64,000 nt of DNA from positions 496,001-560,000 of the forward strand of contig NZ_JAINWL010000001.1 of NCBI RefSeq assembly GCF_021021475.1, in the 5' to 3' direction. Made by a program: the position numbers and the translations under genes. The notes under the pieces are model-generated. The model saw only the letters and a list, made by a program, of their open reading frames with translations, had not been told where the DNA came from and ran no database searches. Positions 55,654-64,000 of this stretch are shown piece by piece. Numbering within the stretch: position 1 is the stretch's first letter; each line of letters opens with the position of its first letter. Origin of the DNA: Citromicrobium bathyomarinum (GTDB lineage Bacteria > Pseudomonadota > Alphaproteobacteria > Sphingomonadales > Sphingomonadaceae).

Positions 55654-56535
55654 TCACACCAGCCCCGCATGCTCCAGCGCCTTGTCGACCGCGCGGCGGG
55701 CGTGGTCGGAGCAGGCGACCAGCGGGAGGCGGACTTCGTCGGTCATCCAGCTTTGCGTGCGGCTCAGCGCATATTTCACCGGCGCGGGGCTCGAATCCTC
55801 GAACATCGCGTAGTGCAGCGGATAGAGCCGGTCGTTGAGTTCGCGCGCGCGGACCAGATCATTGTCGGCGCAGGCCTTCTGAAACTCGGCGCACAATGCG
55901 GGTGCGACGTTCGCGGTCACCGAAATGCAGCCCGAACCGCCTGCGGCGTTGAACGGCAGCGCCAACTCGTCATTGCCCGACAGCTGGCAGAAATCGCGAC
56001 TGATGCCCATGCGGTGGTCGGAAACGCGCGACAGATCCTCGCTCGCGTCCTTGATCGCCACGATCACCTCGGGGAATTTTTCCGCGAGCTCGCACACCGT
56101 TTCCGGCAGAATGTCTGTCACCGTGCGGCCCGGCACGTTGTAGAGCACGATCGGCAGGTCGCCATGTTCGGCGAGGTGGCTGAAATGCGCGATCAGCCCG
56201 GCCTGGCTCGGCTTGTTGTAATAAGGCGCGACGCACAGTCCGGCGGTCACCCCGGCCTTCTTGGCGAACTTGAGGTGCAGCAGCGCGTTGTTGGTGTCGT
56301 TGCTGCCGCATCCGGCGATGATCGGCACGCGGCCCGCCGCCTGTTCGACGCACATCTCGATCACCCGGTGGTGTTCGGCATTGGACAGGGTCGAGGCTTC
56401 GCCGGTGGTCCCGCAGGGCACCAGCGCGGCGCTGCCCTGCTCGATCTGCCAGTCGACCAGCGTGCGGAACGCCGCCTCGTCGACCTTGCCGTCCCGAAAT
56501 GGAGTGACGAGCGCGGGGATTGAGCCTGAGAACAT
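55654..56535 (-). CDS. dapA: 4-Hydroxy-tetrahydrodipicolinate synthase
   Basis: 293 residues. Condenses pyruvate with aspartate semialdehyde, the first committed step of lysine and meso-diaminopimelate synthesis. The Schiff-base lysine is Lys162 (VIVAIKDAS), with Tyr132 (VLYNVPGRT) and Arg137 near it; CGTTGE at the start of the barrel binds substrate. It is divergent from the transglycosylase gene, linking wall precursor supply and wall turnover by position only. Confidence 0.97.
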   Translation of the reverse strand: MFSGSIPALVTPFRDGKVDEAAFRTLVDWQIEQGSAALVPCGTTGEASTLSNAEHHRVIEMCVEQAAGRVPIIAGCGSNDTNNALLHLKFAKKAGVTAGLCVAPYYNKPSQAGLIAHFSHLAEHGDLPIVLYNVPGRTVTDILPETVCELAEKFPEVIVAIKDASEDLSRVSDHRMGISRDFCQLSGNDELALPFNAAGGSGCISVTANVAPALCAEFQKACADNDLVRARELNDRLYPLHYAMFEDSSPAPVKYALSRTQSWMTDEVRLPLVACSDHARRAVDKALEHAGLV

Positions 56536-56638
56536 TTGAGTCGCTCCTGCGTTGAGCTTATATGAGGGGCGAGAAACGGAGCTTTCATCGCCCCATCAAT
56601 CCCTTCGTTCAGTGCCTGATAAGGAGCCAGCGGCCATA

Positions 56639-58591
56639 ATGTCCAGCATGACCAGACTCCCCTTTTTGGCGCTTGCGCTAGTTTCCACCACCTCGATCGT
56701 CCCCCCCGCCTACGCGCAGGATGCGTCGAGCTGGGATCGTGCGCGCGCAGACCTGATAGCGTCCGCCCCCTCACAGATGGCGCAGGTCGTCGCGCGGTGG
56801 GACTATCTGATCGGTCAGGACAGCCTGCCCTTCACCGAATATGCGAGCTTCCTGCTCGCCTACCCGGACTTCCCGCAGGACGATCGCCTGCGCGTGCGGG
56901 CAGAGAACGCGCTGGACGAAAGCGTTGCCAGCCCGGAAAGCTTGGTCGCCTTTTTCGACGCGCTGCCGCCGCTCACCAATGCGGGCAAGGCCCGCTACGC
57001 GCTCGCACTGTCCTCCGTCGGGCGGCCCGAAGCCGCCACTATTGCCCGCGAGGCATGGCGCGGCGGCAGCATGAGCGCGACCAGCGAGCCCTACCTGCTG
57101 TCGATCTTCGGCAACCAGTTCTCGCCCGCAGACGACGACGCGCGAATGGACGCGCTGCTGTGGCAGAGCGCGCTGGAAGCCTCGCAGCGGCAGATCAACC
57201 GCGTCTCGCCCGCCAAGCGCGACATGTTCATGGCGCGGCTCGCGCTGATCCAGGGCTATTCGCCCGAAAGCCAGGGCCTGCCGGTTCCCCCCGATGCCAA
57301 TCAGGATGCGGGCTACGTCTATAATCTGGCGAAGTATTACCGCGAAAACCGGCAGCTGCCGCAGGCGATCACGCTGCTCGCCAGCCGTCCTTCGTTCCAG
57401 CGCCCCGCCTTCGACCCGGAAGATTTCGTGGGCGAAGCGCTGCGCGTTGCGCGCGGTGCGGGCTCCGACCCGTCCGCGCAGATCGCTGCGAAGGTCGACG
57501 ATCTGTTCGCGCCGGGCACCGATATCAGCAAGGAAGCCTATCGCCTGCGCGACGACTATACCTCGCTGATGTGGCTGGGCGGGACCAACGCCTACTGGAA
57601 TCTCGGCCAGCCGGGCCGCGCGGCGCCGCTGTTCTACCGCTATGGCGCGGCGGCGCAGACCCCGCAGACCCGCTCCAAGGGGTTCTACTGGGCAGGCCTC
57701 GCCTCCGAACGTGCGGGCGACCGCAGCGAAGCCAACCGCTATTACGAGATGGCCGCGCGCTATGCCGACCGTTTCTACGGCCAGCTGGCGCTCGCCAAGC
57801 TGGGCCGCGCAGTCCCGCCGCTCGGCGGAGACAGCGTCGCCCTGCCCACCGCGCAGCAACGCGCCGAATTCGAGAATGCGGCGCTGACCAAAGCGGTGCG
57901 CGAAGTGGCCCGCGGCGCTCCGTGGCGCACCGGGATCCAGTTCTACCAGGCGATTTCGGATCAGGCCGATACGCCCGAGGAACACGCGCTGGTCGCCGAA
58001 CTAGCGCGCGAGACGGGCCGCCGCGATCTGGCGGTCAACGTCGCCGAAGCCGCTGCGGCGGACGGCCATCGCGGCTTCGTCAGCCAGGGCTTCCCCACCG
58101 TCACCCCGCCGGGTGGCGCGAACTGGACGATGGTTCACGCGATCGCGCGGCAGGAAAGCCAATTCGCCGCCAATGCGATCAGCCACGCCGGCGCGCGCGG
58201 CCTGATGCAGCTGATGCCGGGCACCGCACGCGAACAGGCGGGCAAGCTGGGGCTTGGCTATGACCGTGAAAACCTGATCGCGGTCCCAAGCTACAACATG
58301 CAGCTGGGCGATGGCTATTTTGCCCGCATGATGAGCTATTATGGCGGGTCCTACCCGCTCGCCATCGCGGCCTATAACGCGGGCCCGGGCAACGTGAACA
58401 AGTGGCTGCGCGCCAATGGCGACCCGCGCGATGGCGGGATCGACTGGGTCACCTGGATCGAGCGGATCCCGATCTACGAGACCAAGAACTACGTCCAGCG
58501 CGTGATCGAGAATGCCGCAGTTTACGAGCAGCTCAATCCCGACCGCGCGCAGTTCGGCAAGCCCAGAATGGCGGGTGACTTCCTGCGCTGA
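56639..58591 (+). CDS. slt: Soluble lytic murein transglycosylase
   Basis: 650 residues from ATG 56639, with a signal peptide MTRLPFLALALVSTTSIVPP cleaved near AYAQ. An alpha-superhelical U-domain of about 460 residues precedes the C-terminal lysozyme-like SLT domain. The catalytic Glu is in HAIARQESQFAANAISHAGARGLMQLMP, followed by the AAYNAGPGN motif. It cleaves peptidoglycan between MurNAc and GlcNAc, leaving 1,6-anhydro products that an AmpG-type permease could recycle. Confidence 0.94.
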   Translation: MSSMTRLPFLALALVSTTSIVPPAYAQDASSWDRARADLIASAPSQMAQVVARWDYLIGQDSLPFTEYASFLLAYPDFPQDDRLRVRAENALDESVASPESLVAFFDALPPLTNAGKARYALALSSVGRPEAATIAREAWRGGSMSATSEPYLLSIFGNQFSPADDDARMDALLWQSALEASQRQINRVSPAKRDMFMARLALIQGYSPESQGLPVPPDANQDAGYVYNLAKYYRENRQLPQAITLLASRPSFQRPAFDPEDFVGEALRVARGAGSDPSAQIAAKVDDLFAPGTDISKEAYRLRDDYTSLMWLGGTNAYWNLGQPGRAAPLFYRYGAAAQTPQTRSKGFYWAGLASERAGDRSEANRYYEMAARYADRFYGQLALAKLGRAVPPLGGDSVALPTAQQRAEFENAALTKAVREVARGAPWRTGIQFYQAISDQADTPEEHALVAELARETGRRDLAVNVAEAAAADGHRGFVSQGFPTVTPPGGANWTMVHAIARQESQFAANAISHAGARGLMQLMPGTAREQAGKLGLGYDRENLIAVPSYNMQLGDGYFARMMSYYGGSYPLAIAAYNAGPGNVNKWLRANGDPRDGGIDWVTWIERIPIYETKNYVQRVIENAAVYEQLNPDRAQFGKPRMAGDFLR

Positions 58592-58610
58592 GCCGCGCTA
58601 GGCTGCGGGC

Positions 58611-59108
58611 ATGAAAGGCGACAATCCGATCACTCCCGCGGGCTATTCCGCGATGAAGGCGCGTTACGACCACCTGCTGGGCACCGCCCGGCCCGAGATC
58701 GTGGAGATCGTCAGCTGGGCGGCGGGCAATGGCGACCGCTCCGAAAACGGCGACTATCTCTATGGCCGCAAGAAGATGCGCGAGATCGACCGCGAACTGG
58801 CGCATCTCGCCCGCCGGATGAAGTCCGCGCGGGTGATCGACCCCGCCGACCAGCCCAACCGTGACCGCGTGTTCTTCGGCGCGACCGTGACTCTGGTGGA
58901 CGAGGACGACCGCGAGAAAGTGCTCACCCTGGTCGGCAACGATGAGGCGGAGGCGAGCGAGGGCCGGATCGGCTGGGGCTCGCCCATGGCACGCGCGCTG
59001 CGCGGCGCAGAGGTCGGCGATTTGCGGATGGTCAAAGGCCCGACGGGCCTGCGCGAATGGGAAGTTCTCAAGATCTCCTATCCCGAACGCAAGGGCGCGG
59101 CAGCATGA
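58611..59108 (+). CDS. greB: Transcription elongation factor GreB
   Basis: 165 residues. N-terminal coiled coil with the acidic tip SENGDYLYGRKKMREIDREL, which enters the RNA polymerase secondary channel and stimulates transcript cleavage; the reading DRSENGDYLYGRKK and RFLxxRM-type helix are of the GreB class. The C-terminal FKBP-like domain ends with GWGSPMARALRGAEVGDL. Coupled to the next gene by ATGA. Confidence 0.93.
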   Translation: MKGDNPITPAGYSAMKARYDHLLGTARPEIVEIVSWAAGNGDRSENGDYLYGRKKMREIDRELAHLARRMKSARVIDPADQPNRDRVFFGATVTLVDEDDREKVLTLVGNDEAEASEGRIGWGSPMARALRGAEVGDLRMVKGPTGLREWEVLKISYPERKGAAA

Positions 59109-59593
59109 AGCGCGCAGTCATTCTGCTGGGGGCACTGGCCACGCTGGCGAGCCCCGCTGTGGCCCGCTCCTCGCTCGGCGTGTTCGACGACTGGGGCGCG
59201 TTCCGCGATCCGCGCCTGCCGCGCTGCTATGCGATCTCCAAGGCGGAGCGCAGCCGGGCGGCGCGCGAGTTCGAGCCTTACGCGACGATCGGCACTTGGC
59301 CCAACCGCAAGGTCCGCAATCAGGTGCATGTGCGGCTGTCGCGCCGTCTGGCAAGCGATCCCTCGGTCACCCTGCGGGTCGGCGGCGATAGCTATCGACT
59401 GACCGCCGGGGAGGCGGATGCCTGGGCTGAGGACAAGCGGATGGACGCGGCCATCGTCGCCGCAATGCGGTCGGGGACCCGGATGAGCGTCTCCGCCACC
59501 GATCGCGGCGGCAACCGCTTCACCGATCGCTACAGCCTGTCGGGCGTCGCCACCGCGATCGACGCGGCAACCATCGCCTGCGCACGCGACTAG
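59105..59593 (+). CDS. IalB-like periplasmic protein
   Basis: 162 residues with a signal peptide MKRAVILLGALATLASPAVA. The start of the mature part (FDDWGAFRDPRLPRCYAIS) and the strands HVRLSRRLASDPSVTLRVGG resemble the invasion-associated locus B family. Two Cys residues (CYAIS, IACARD) may bridge. The family name comes from Bartonella; nothing here indicates virulence. ATG overlaps the greB stop. Confidence 0.6.
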   Translation: MKRAVILLGALATLASPAVARSSLGVFDDWGAFRDPRLPRCYAISKAERSRAAREFEPYATIGTWPNRKVRNQVHVRLSRRLASDPSVTLRVGGDSYRLTAGEADAWAEDKRMDAAIVAAMRSGTRMSVSATDRGGNRFTDRYSLSGVATAIDAATIACARD

Positions 59594-59603
59594 CAGCCGA
59601 CGC

Positions 59604-59638
59604 AAAAAGGGCGCGGCCCGCCAAGGCCACGCCCTTTC
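59604..59638 (+). terminator. Bidirectional terminator
   Basis: AAAGGGCGCGGCC (59606-59618) pairs with GGCCACGCCCTTT (59625-59637) with one internal mismatch. A and T tracts on either side let it stop both the plus-strand greB unit and the minus-strand barrel gene. Confidence 0.8.
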
Positions 59639-59660
59639 CGTTTACTAGCGACCGATACGC

Positions 59661-60329
59661 TTAGAAGCGCACGCCCAGGCCGACGGTGACCTGATGACGG
59701 TCGGTGTCGACGTCGAACTGGTCGGTATCCGGCAGGGTGCCGTTGAAGTCGACTTTCGCGTCGGAATAGTTCGAATAGCGGTATTCGATGTTGGTGAACA
59801 TGTTCTTCCCGAAGGCGTATTCGAGGCCGCCACCCACGCGGTAACCGTCGAGATCGTAGTCGGTGTCGAACTCCGTCGTGCCGTCATTGCTGCGCACGTT
59901 GAGCTTGGCGTTGGTGTAGCCGCCCTTGGCGTAGAACATCATGTTCGGGTTGGCCTTCACACCGATGCGGGCGCCGACATAGACGTCGCGACCGGCGGAG
60001 ACATTGCCGAAGCCGAAGCCTTCGAAGTCGCCGTTCTCATAGTCGGTGTCTGCGGTCGAACCGGTCAGTTCGGCTTCCGGGCCGATCACGATGTTGCCGA
60101 GATCGACGTCGTACCCGATCGTGGCACCGTAGATGACGCCTTCGGCCGACTGGTCGTTATTGTCGTTGCCATCGTCGTCGACGCTGCTGCCGGCGGTGAT
60201 CTGATCGTAACCGGTCGTGCCCTGGATACGGAAGCCGGAGAACGGCGAATCCGGATCCACCTGCGCGGCGGCAGGAGAGGCGAGCGCAGCCAGGGAACCC
60301 GTGGCGAGAATAGCAAATGCGATTTTCAT
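59661..60329 (-). CDS. OmpA-like outer-membrane beta-barrel protein
   Basis: 222 residues from ATG 60329, with AAGGAAG upstream. Signal MKIAFAILATGSLAALASPA cut after AAAQ. The mature part is a series of amphipathic strands (GVIYGATIGYDVDLG, DVYVGARIGVKAN, MMFYAKGGYTNAKL, YRVGGGLEYAFG, NIEYRYSNY) ending in Phe (TVGLGVRF), an eight-stranded barrel of the OmpA/OmpW-like surface antigen type. Extracellular loops are Asp/Asn-rich (DDDGNDNNDQ), possibly cation-binding. No periplasmic peptidoglycan-binding domain. Confidence 0.85.
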   Translation of the reverse strand: MKIAFAILATGSLAALASPAAAQVDPDSPFSGFRIQGTTGYDQITAGSSVDDDGNDNNDQSAEGVIYGATIGYDVDLGNIVIGPEAELTGSTADTDYENGDFEGFGFGNVSAGRDVYVGARIGVKANPNMMFYAKGGYTNAKLNVRSNDGTTEFDTDYDLDGYRVGGGLEYAFGKNMFTNIEYRYSNYSDAKVDFNGTLPDTDQFDVDTDRHQVTVGLGVRF

Positions 60330-60557
60330 TTCAGATACTTCCTTCTTTGTCATGCCGTCTGCGATGCGGCACACAGCAAGGAAATGGTTCTCCGCCGACG
60401 AAGTTTCATGAATGTCACACAACAAGAAACTGTGGCATTCCGGTAACATTCGTTCGCCCAGCTGACGGTTTCGCACGATCAACGGCAGGAACCGGGCGGC
60501 GGCATGTGCGTGCGCCGCTGGAATTTCGCCGCAGAAGCGATTATGTGCGGCTCTCCC

Positions 60558-61811
60558 ATGGCCAATACAGACCTCATGCCCACCCCCGGCGCGTTCGATC
60601 CGGTTCCGACCCCGCGCGATATTACGCCTCGGGCGGACGGGCGCGTGGACCTCATCGGCCTGCCCAAGGCGCGCATTCGCGAGCTTTTCGAGGCCGCCGG
60701 GCTCGACGCCAAGGCCGCCAAGCTGCGCTCCAAGCAGGTGTTCCACTGGCTCTATCACCGCGGTGTGACCGAGTTCGAGGCGATGACCGATATCGCCAAG
60801 ACCATGCGCCCGTGGCTGACGGAACGCTTCGTGATCGGACGGCCCGAGGTGGTCGAGGCGCATCACTCGACCGACGGAACCCGCAAGTGGGTGCTGCGCA
60901 CCGCCGACGGGAACGATTTCGAGATGGTCTTCATCCCCGACGCGGATCGGGGAACCTTGTGCATCTCCAGCCAGGTCGGCTGCACGCTCAATTGCCGCTT
61001 CTGCCACACCGGTACGATGCGGCTGGTGCGCAACCTGACGCCGGGCGAGATCGTCGGCCAGGTCATGCTCGCGCGCGACAGCCTCGGCGAATGGCCCAAG
61101 GGTTCGATGGCCGGCCTCGACGAGGTTGAGGACAGCGCTGAATACACGTCAGACGGACGCCTGCTGACCAATATCGTGCTGATGGGCATGGGCGAGCCGC
61201 TGTATAATTTCGACAACGTCCGCGACGCGATGAAGCTGGTGATGGATGGCGACGGGCTCGCCCTGTCGAAGCGCCGCATCACGCTCTCGACCAGCGGCGT
61301 GGTCCCGATGATGGAACGCTGCGGCGAGGAGATCGGCGTCAATCTCGCGGTTTCGCTCCACGCCGTGCGCAAGGACATCCGCGACGAGATCGTTCCGCTC
61401 AACAAGAAGTACGGCATCGAGGAACTGCTGCAGGCCTGTGCCGACTATCCCGGCGCCAGCAACGCCCGGCGGATCACCTTCGAGTACATCATGCTCAAGG
61501 ACAAGAACGACAGCGACGAGGATGCCCGCGAGCTCGTCCGCCTGCTCAAGCAGTATGATCTGCCCGCCAAGGTGAACCTGATCCCGTTCAACCCGTGGCC
61601 CGGCAGCGACTACGCAACCTCCCTCCCCGAACGCATCCGCGCCTTTTCGGACATCGTCTTCGAAGGCGGCATCAGCGCGCCTGTTCGCACCCCGCGCGGG
61701 CGCGACATTGGTGCGGCCTGTGGCCAGCTGAAGACCGCAGCGGAGAAGAAGAGCCGCGCCCAGCGCGATCGCGAAGCCGCGGAAGCTGCCGAGGAAAAAA
61801 GCGCCGCGTGA
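60558..61811 (+). CDS. rlmN: 23S rRNA/tRNA (adenine-C2)-methyltransferase RlmN
   Basis: 417 residues from ATG 60558. Radical-SAM enzyme that methylates A2503 of 23S rRNA and A37 of some tRNAs. The [4Fe-4S] ligands are Cys142, Cys146 and Cys149 ([11 protein letters not shown]). [19 protein letters not shown] and the C-terminal methyl-carrying Cys in GAACGQLK are present. The last 30 residues form a charged Ala/Glu/Lys tail. The stop overlaps the next GTG. Confidence 0.96.
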   Translation: MANTDLMPTPGAFDPVPTPRDITPRADGRVDLIGLPKARIRELFEAAGLDAKAAKLRSKQVFHWLYHRGVTEFEAMTDIAKTMRPWLTERFVIGRPEVVEAHHSTDGTRKWVLRTADGNDFEMVFIPDADRGTLCISSQVGCTLNCRFCHTGTMRLVRNLTPGEIVGQVMLARDSLGEWPKGSMAGLDEVEDSAEYTSDGRLLTNIVLMGMGEPLYNFDNVRDAMKLVMDGDGLALSKRRITLSTSGVVPMMERCGEEIGVNLAVSLHAVRKDIRDEIVPLNKKYGIEELLQACADYPGASNARRITFEYIMLKDKNDSDEDARELVRLLKQYDLPAKVNLIPFNPWPGSDYATSLPERIRAFSDIVFEGGISAPVRTPRGRDIGAACGQLKTAAEKKSRAQRDREAAEAAEEKSAA

Positions 61812-62455
61812 GCCTGACGGTCGAAGCGATCTGCGCCGGACGCGCAGCCCTGCTTCCCGGCGACAAACGCAGTGCCATCGCCAAATCGCCACTCGAGGGC
61901 CCGGTCGAAATCGGGCCGCGCGGTGTGGCGGGCGACGAGCAGGTAAATCGCAAGCACCACGGCTTTCCGGCGATGGCCGTGCATCTCTACCCGGCCGACC
62001 ACTATGCTTGGCTTAAGGAGCAATTCGACGCTTCATCCGCGCTGGCCGGGCCGGGCAGCATGGGCGAAAACCTGTTCGTTCACGGGGTCGACGAAACCGC
62101 AGTCTGCATCGGCGACCGGTTCCGCCTCGGCACCGCGATCATCGAGGTTTCCCAGCCGCGCCAGCCGTGCGCGACGATCGAACGCCATCTGGGCCGCAAG
62201 GGCATCGTCAAGGCGATCGTCCAAAGCGGGCGCTGCGGCATGTTCTTTCGCGTGATCCAGCCCGGCCTGGCCAAGGCGGGAGACTCGCTGGACCCGATGG
62301 AGCAAGGGGCAGCCGACTGGACCGTCCGGCGCGCTTTTCACCTCGTCTATGCGGGCGGAAAGCCGGATCGCGGCGAGCTGGAAGAACTGGCCAGCCTCCC
62401 TCGCGTATCGGATCGGCTGGTCCACGACATTCGCCGCAAGCACCCGGCCACCTGA
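61808..62455 (+). CDS. MOSC-domain protein (YiiM-like)
   Basis: 215 residues from GTG 61808, overlapping the rlmN stop (GTGA). A MOSC domain: [23 protein letters not shown] and the conserved Cys in [16 protein letters not shown], which would bind the molybdenum cofactor; [13 protein letters not shown] follows. The YiiM group reduces hydroxylated N-compounds such as 6-hydroxylaminopurine. No molybdenum cofactor genes are nearby, so the role is inferred from family. Confidence 0.85.
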   Translation: MSLTVEAICAGRAALLPGDKRSAIAKSPLEGPVEIGPRGVAGDEQVNRKHHGFPAMAVHLYPADHYAWLKEQFDASSALAGPGSMGENLFVHGVDETAVCIGDRFRLGTAIIEVSQPRQPCATIERHLGRKGIVKAIVQSGRCGMFFRVIQPGLAKAGDSLDPMEQGAADWTVRRAFHLVYAGGKPDRGELEELASLPRVSDRLVHDIRRKHPAT

Positions 62456-62535
62456 TCGACGCGATCGGCTCTCCGCCTCTTGAAACAATCGCTTGGAGGT
62501 GTAACACTCGCATAACACACCAAGGGAGGTTATGC

Positions 62536-63516
62536 TTGCGCACATTTCTGACAATTCTTGCCGCTTTCGGTCTGGGGCTCTCCACCAGCGCCGCGGCCGA
62601 TCCCGGCCCGCCGGTCGCCCCGACCGAAATCATGGTCGGCGAGGAACTGCCCTATGCCTATTTTGCCACGCCGGAGGGCGAAGGTCCCTTCCCCGTCATC
62701 ATCGTACTCGGCGGGAGCGAGGGCGGCGACATGGGCTCTCGCAGTTCGGCCCCACGCTTCATCGAACAGGGCTATGCCGTGCTCGGCCTGCCCTACTACT
62801 CGCCCGGCTATCTTCCCCCCGCACGACAGCTGCCCGACCTGCCCGAGGCGTTCGACTCCATTCCGCTCGAAAAGCTGGCGATCGCGCGCGACTGGTTGCG
62901 CGCGCGTGACGATGTGCAGGCCGATGCGATCGGTCTATACGGCGTATCCAAGGGTGCGGAATTCGTGCTTGCAGGGGCCAGCCGGATCGACGGATTTGCA
63001 GCTGTCGTGGCGATCGTGCCCAGCGACGTGATCTGGGAAGGCTGGGGGCCGCAGGTGAAGCCGGGTGAGGTCAGCAGCTTCTCATGGGCCGGCGAGCCGC
63101 TGCCCTTCGTGCCCTACCTGGGCATGGAAGAAGAATTCGCGAAATACGCGATCCCCGGCGCGGTCGTCCGCCTGCGCACGCCGCAGGATGCAGGACGCCG
63201 TGCCAATCCCGACCGGGTGCCCGCCGCGCGCATTCGTGTGGAGGATATCGACGAGCCCGTACTGGTCGCGGGCGGCGATGCCGACAATACTTGGAACTCG
63301 GGCGGAATGGCGCAGAATATCGCCGAGCGGCGGGCCGAGGCCGGCGGGCTGGAGACGGTCGCGATGATCTATCCGGGCGCAAGCCACGCGCTGTCGGGCA
63401 CCGGCGTCCAGCGGACCGAGGGTGAATTCCGTTACGACGAAGCCACGCTCGCCGCGCAGCAGGAAATCTGGCCCGCGACGCTCGCCTTCCTCGCCGAGCA
63501 TCTCAAAGGCGAATGA
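62536..63516 (+). CDS. Exported alpha/beta hydrolase (BAAT C-terminal / dienelactone hydrolase-like)
   Basis: 326 residues from TTG 62536 with GGGAGG 7 nt upstream; the frame has no earlier start that fits, and this one yields a signal peptide (MRTFLTILAAFGLGLSTSAA). The nucleophile elbow is GVSKGAEF with Ser138, an oxyanion region is VIIVLGGSEGGDMG, and a late His is in GASHALSG. This matches bile-acid-CoA:amino-acid N-acyltransferase C-terminal hydrolases and related thioesterases, but the signal peptide suggests a periplasmic esterase. Coupled by ATGA to the next gene. Confidence 0.8.
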   Translation: MRTFLTILAAFGLGLSTSAAADPGPPVAPTEIMVGEELPYAYFATPEGEGPFPVIIVLGGSEGGDMGSRSSAPRFIEQGYAVLGLPYYSPGYLPPARQLPDLPEAFDSIPLEKLAIARDWLRARDDVQADAIGLYGVSKGAEFVLAGASRIDGFAAVVAIVPSDVIWEGWGPQVKPGEVSSFSWAGEPLPFVPYLGMEEEFAKYAIPGAVVRLRTPQDAGRRANPDRVPAARIRVEDIDEPVLVAGGDADNTWNSGGMAQNIAERRAEAGGLETVAMIYPGASHALSGTGVQRTEGEFRYDEATLAAQQEIWPATLAFLAEHLKGE

Positions 63517-64000
63517 GCTTCGATCAGGCCACGATCGACTATTACGCGCGGGCCGCGCCGCACTACACCGCCAGCACCGCGCAGGGCCGGCACCGAAACC
63601 TCGACCCGTTCCTCGATCGGCTGGAGGCGGGTGCGTCGGTGCTGGAACTGGGGTGTGGCTGCGGCGCGGACGCGGCCCACATGCACAAGCGCGGGTTACG
63701 GGTCGACGCAACCGACGCGGCAGCGGCGATGGCACGCAAGGCGCGGGAACGCTTCGACATCCCCGCGCGCGTCATGCGGTTCGACGAGCTTGAAGCGTGC
63801 CAGAGCTATGATGCCGTGTGGGCCCATGCATCCCTGCTGCACACCCCGCGCAATGCACTGCCCGACATCCTCGGACGCATTCACCGCGCGCTGAAGCCCG
63901 CAGGGTGGCACTTTGCCAATTTCAAGCTGGGCGACGATGCCCACCCGGACGAGGGTCGCGATTTGCTGGGCCGGTGGACCAACCTCCCCAGCCCTGCGTG
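63513..64000 (+). CDS. Class I SAM-dependent methyltransferase (3' end outside window)
   Basis: At least 162 residues; the frame is still open at the right edge. MSFDQATIDYYARAAPHYTA is a common start in this group. SAM-binding motif I is VLELGCGCGADA, followed by DATDAAAAMARKA and the motif IV region AVWAHASLLHTPRNALP. Typical of small-molecule methyltransferases (UbiE/Tehb-like); substrate unknown. Confidence 0.85.
   Translation, partial: MSFDQATIDYYARAAPHYTASTAQGRHRNLDPFLDRLEAGASVLELGCGCGADAAHMHKRGLRVDATDAAAAMARKARERFDIPARVMRFDELEACQSYDAVWAHASLLHTPRNALPDILGRIHRALKPAGWHFANFKLGDDAHPDEGRDLLGRWTNLPSPA

Noticed and set aside
55556-55654. 32-residue frame starting at the dapA stop (TGATG)
   Set aside because: Has one hydrophobic stretch but ends quickly; kept only as a possible part of a frameshifted gene, not as a separate CDS.

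Overview
The window looks like chromosomal DNA of a GC-rich alphaproteobacterium, most likely Sphingomonadales and probably Erythrobacteraceae. The evidence is: an F0-only ATP synthase operon in the order I-a-c-b'-b; CckA and CpdR cell-cycle regulators; GAACN7GAAC-type SOS boxes instead of the gammaproteobacterial type; a GNAT/nitrilase fusion; and intergenic palindromes of the kind common in this order. There is no prophage, CRISPR array, rRNA operon or transposase. The placement rests on recognising gene families and order, not on a database search.

Layout. 1-3.5 kb: 3' part of rpsA, a lipoprotein, gloB (apparent CTG start) and a GNAT enzyme. 3.5-6.2 kb: F0 ATP synthase genes on the minus strand with a visible promoter. 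6.2-10.1 kb: a ydbH-ynbE-ydbL operon (intermembrane lipid-transport bridge). 10.2-15.2 kb: radC, a DUF3857/transglutaminase/TPR protein and purB. 15.3-18.2 kb: lapA-pyrF-lipoprotein (frameshifted by a 14-bp duplication), a DUF4019 lipoprotein and trpF. 18.3-23.6 kb: trpB and trpA-accD, separated by a 1.75-kb patch with two small membrane ORFs, a duplicated trpB 3' end, a DUF559 nuclease gene enclosed by inverted hairpin repeats, a GFA-family gene and a REP-like palindrome. 23.6-31.6 kb: another hairpin-repeat element, folC, an AmpG-like permease, an RluB-type pseudouridine synthase, rsmD, two related small secreted proteins, and a uvrD/pcrA helicase with an SOS box. 31.6-39.4 kb: GAF-PAS-GGDEF cyclase, RhlE-type helicase, FAD oxidase, sapC, a candidate small RNA, N-formylglutamate amidohydrolase and cpdR. 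39.4-46 kb: tRNA-Val(GAC), icd, a flavin monooxygenase, the GNAT/nitrilase fusion and a Kef-type antiporter. 46-53.8 kb (minus strand): alaS, recA with SOS box, DUF2062-cckA, smpB. 53.9-64 kb: a desuccinylase-family gene, a small lipoprotein pair, dapA, a soluble lytic transglycosylase, greB, an IalB-like protein, an outer-membrane barrel, rlmN-MOSC, and a hydrolase-methyltransferase pair cut by the window end.

Themes. Most of the window is housekeeping: energy (F0), tryptophan, pyrimidine, purine, folate, lysine and fatty-acid synthesis, translation quality control, and envelope maintenance. Many gene pairs are coupled by ATGA, GTGA or TTGA stop/start overlaps, and convergent pairs are packed so tightly that some share a CTAG in both stop codons. 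CckA and CpdR belong to one phosphorelay system, and a CtrA-like site lies before the GGDEF gene. recA and uvrD both carry the alphaproteobacterial LexA motif. The parts most worth a second look are the trpB-trpA interval with its DUF559/hairpin-repeat element, and the candidate sRNA after sapC.
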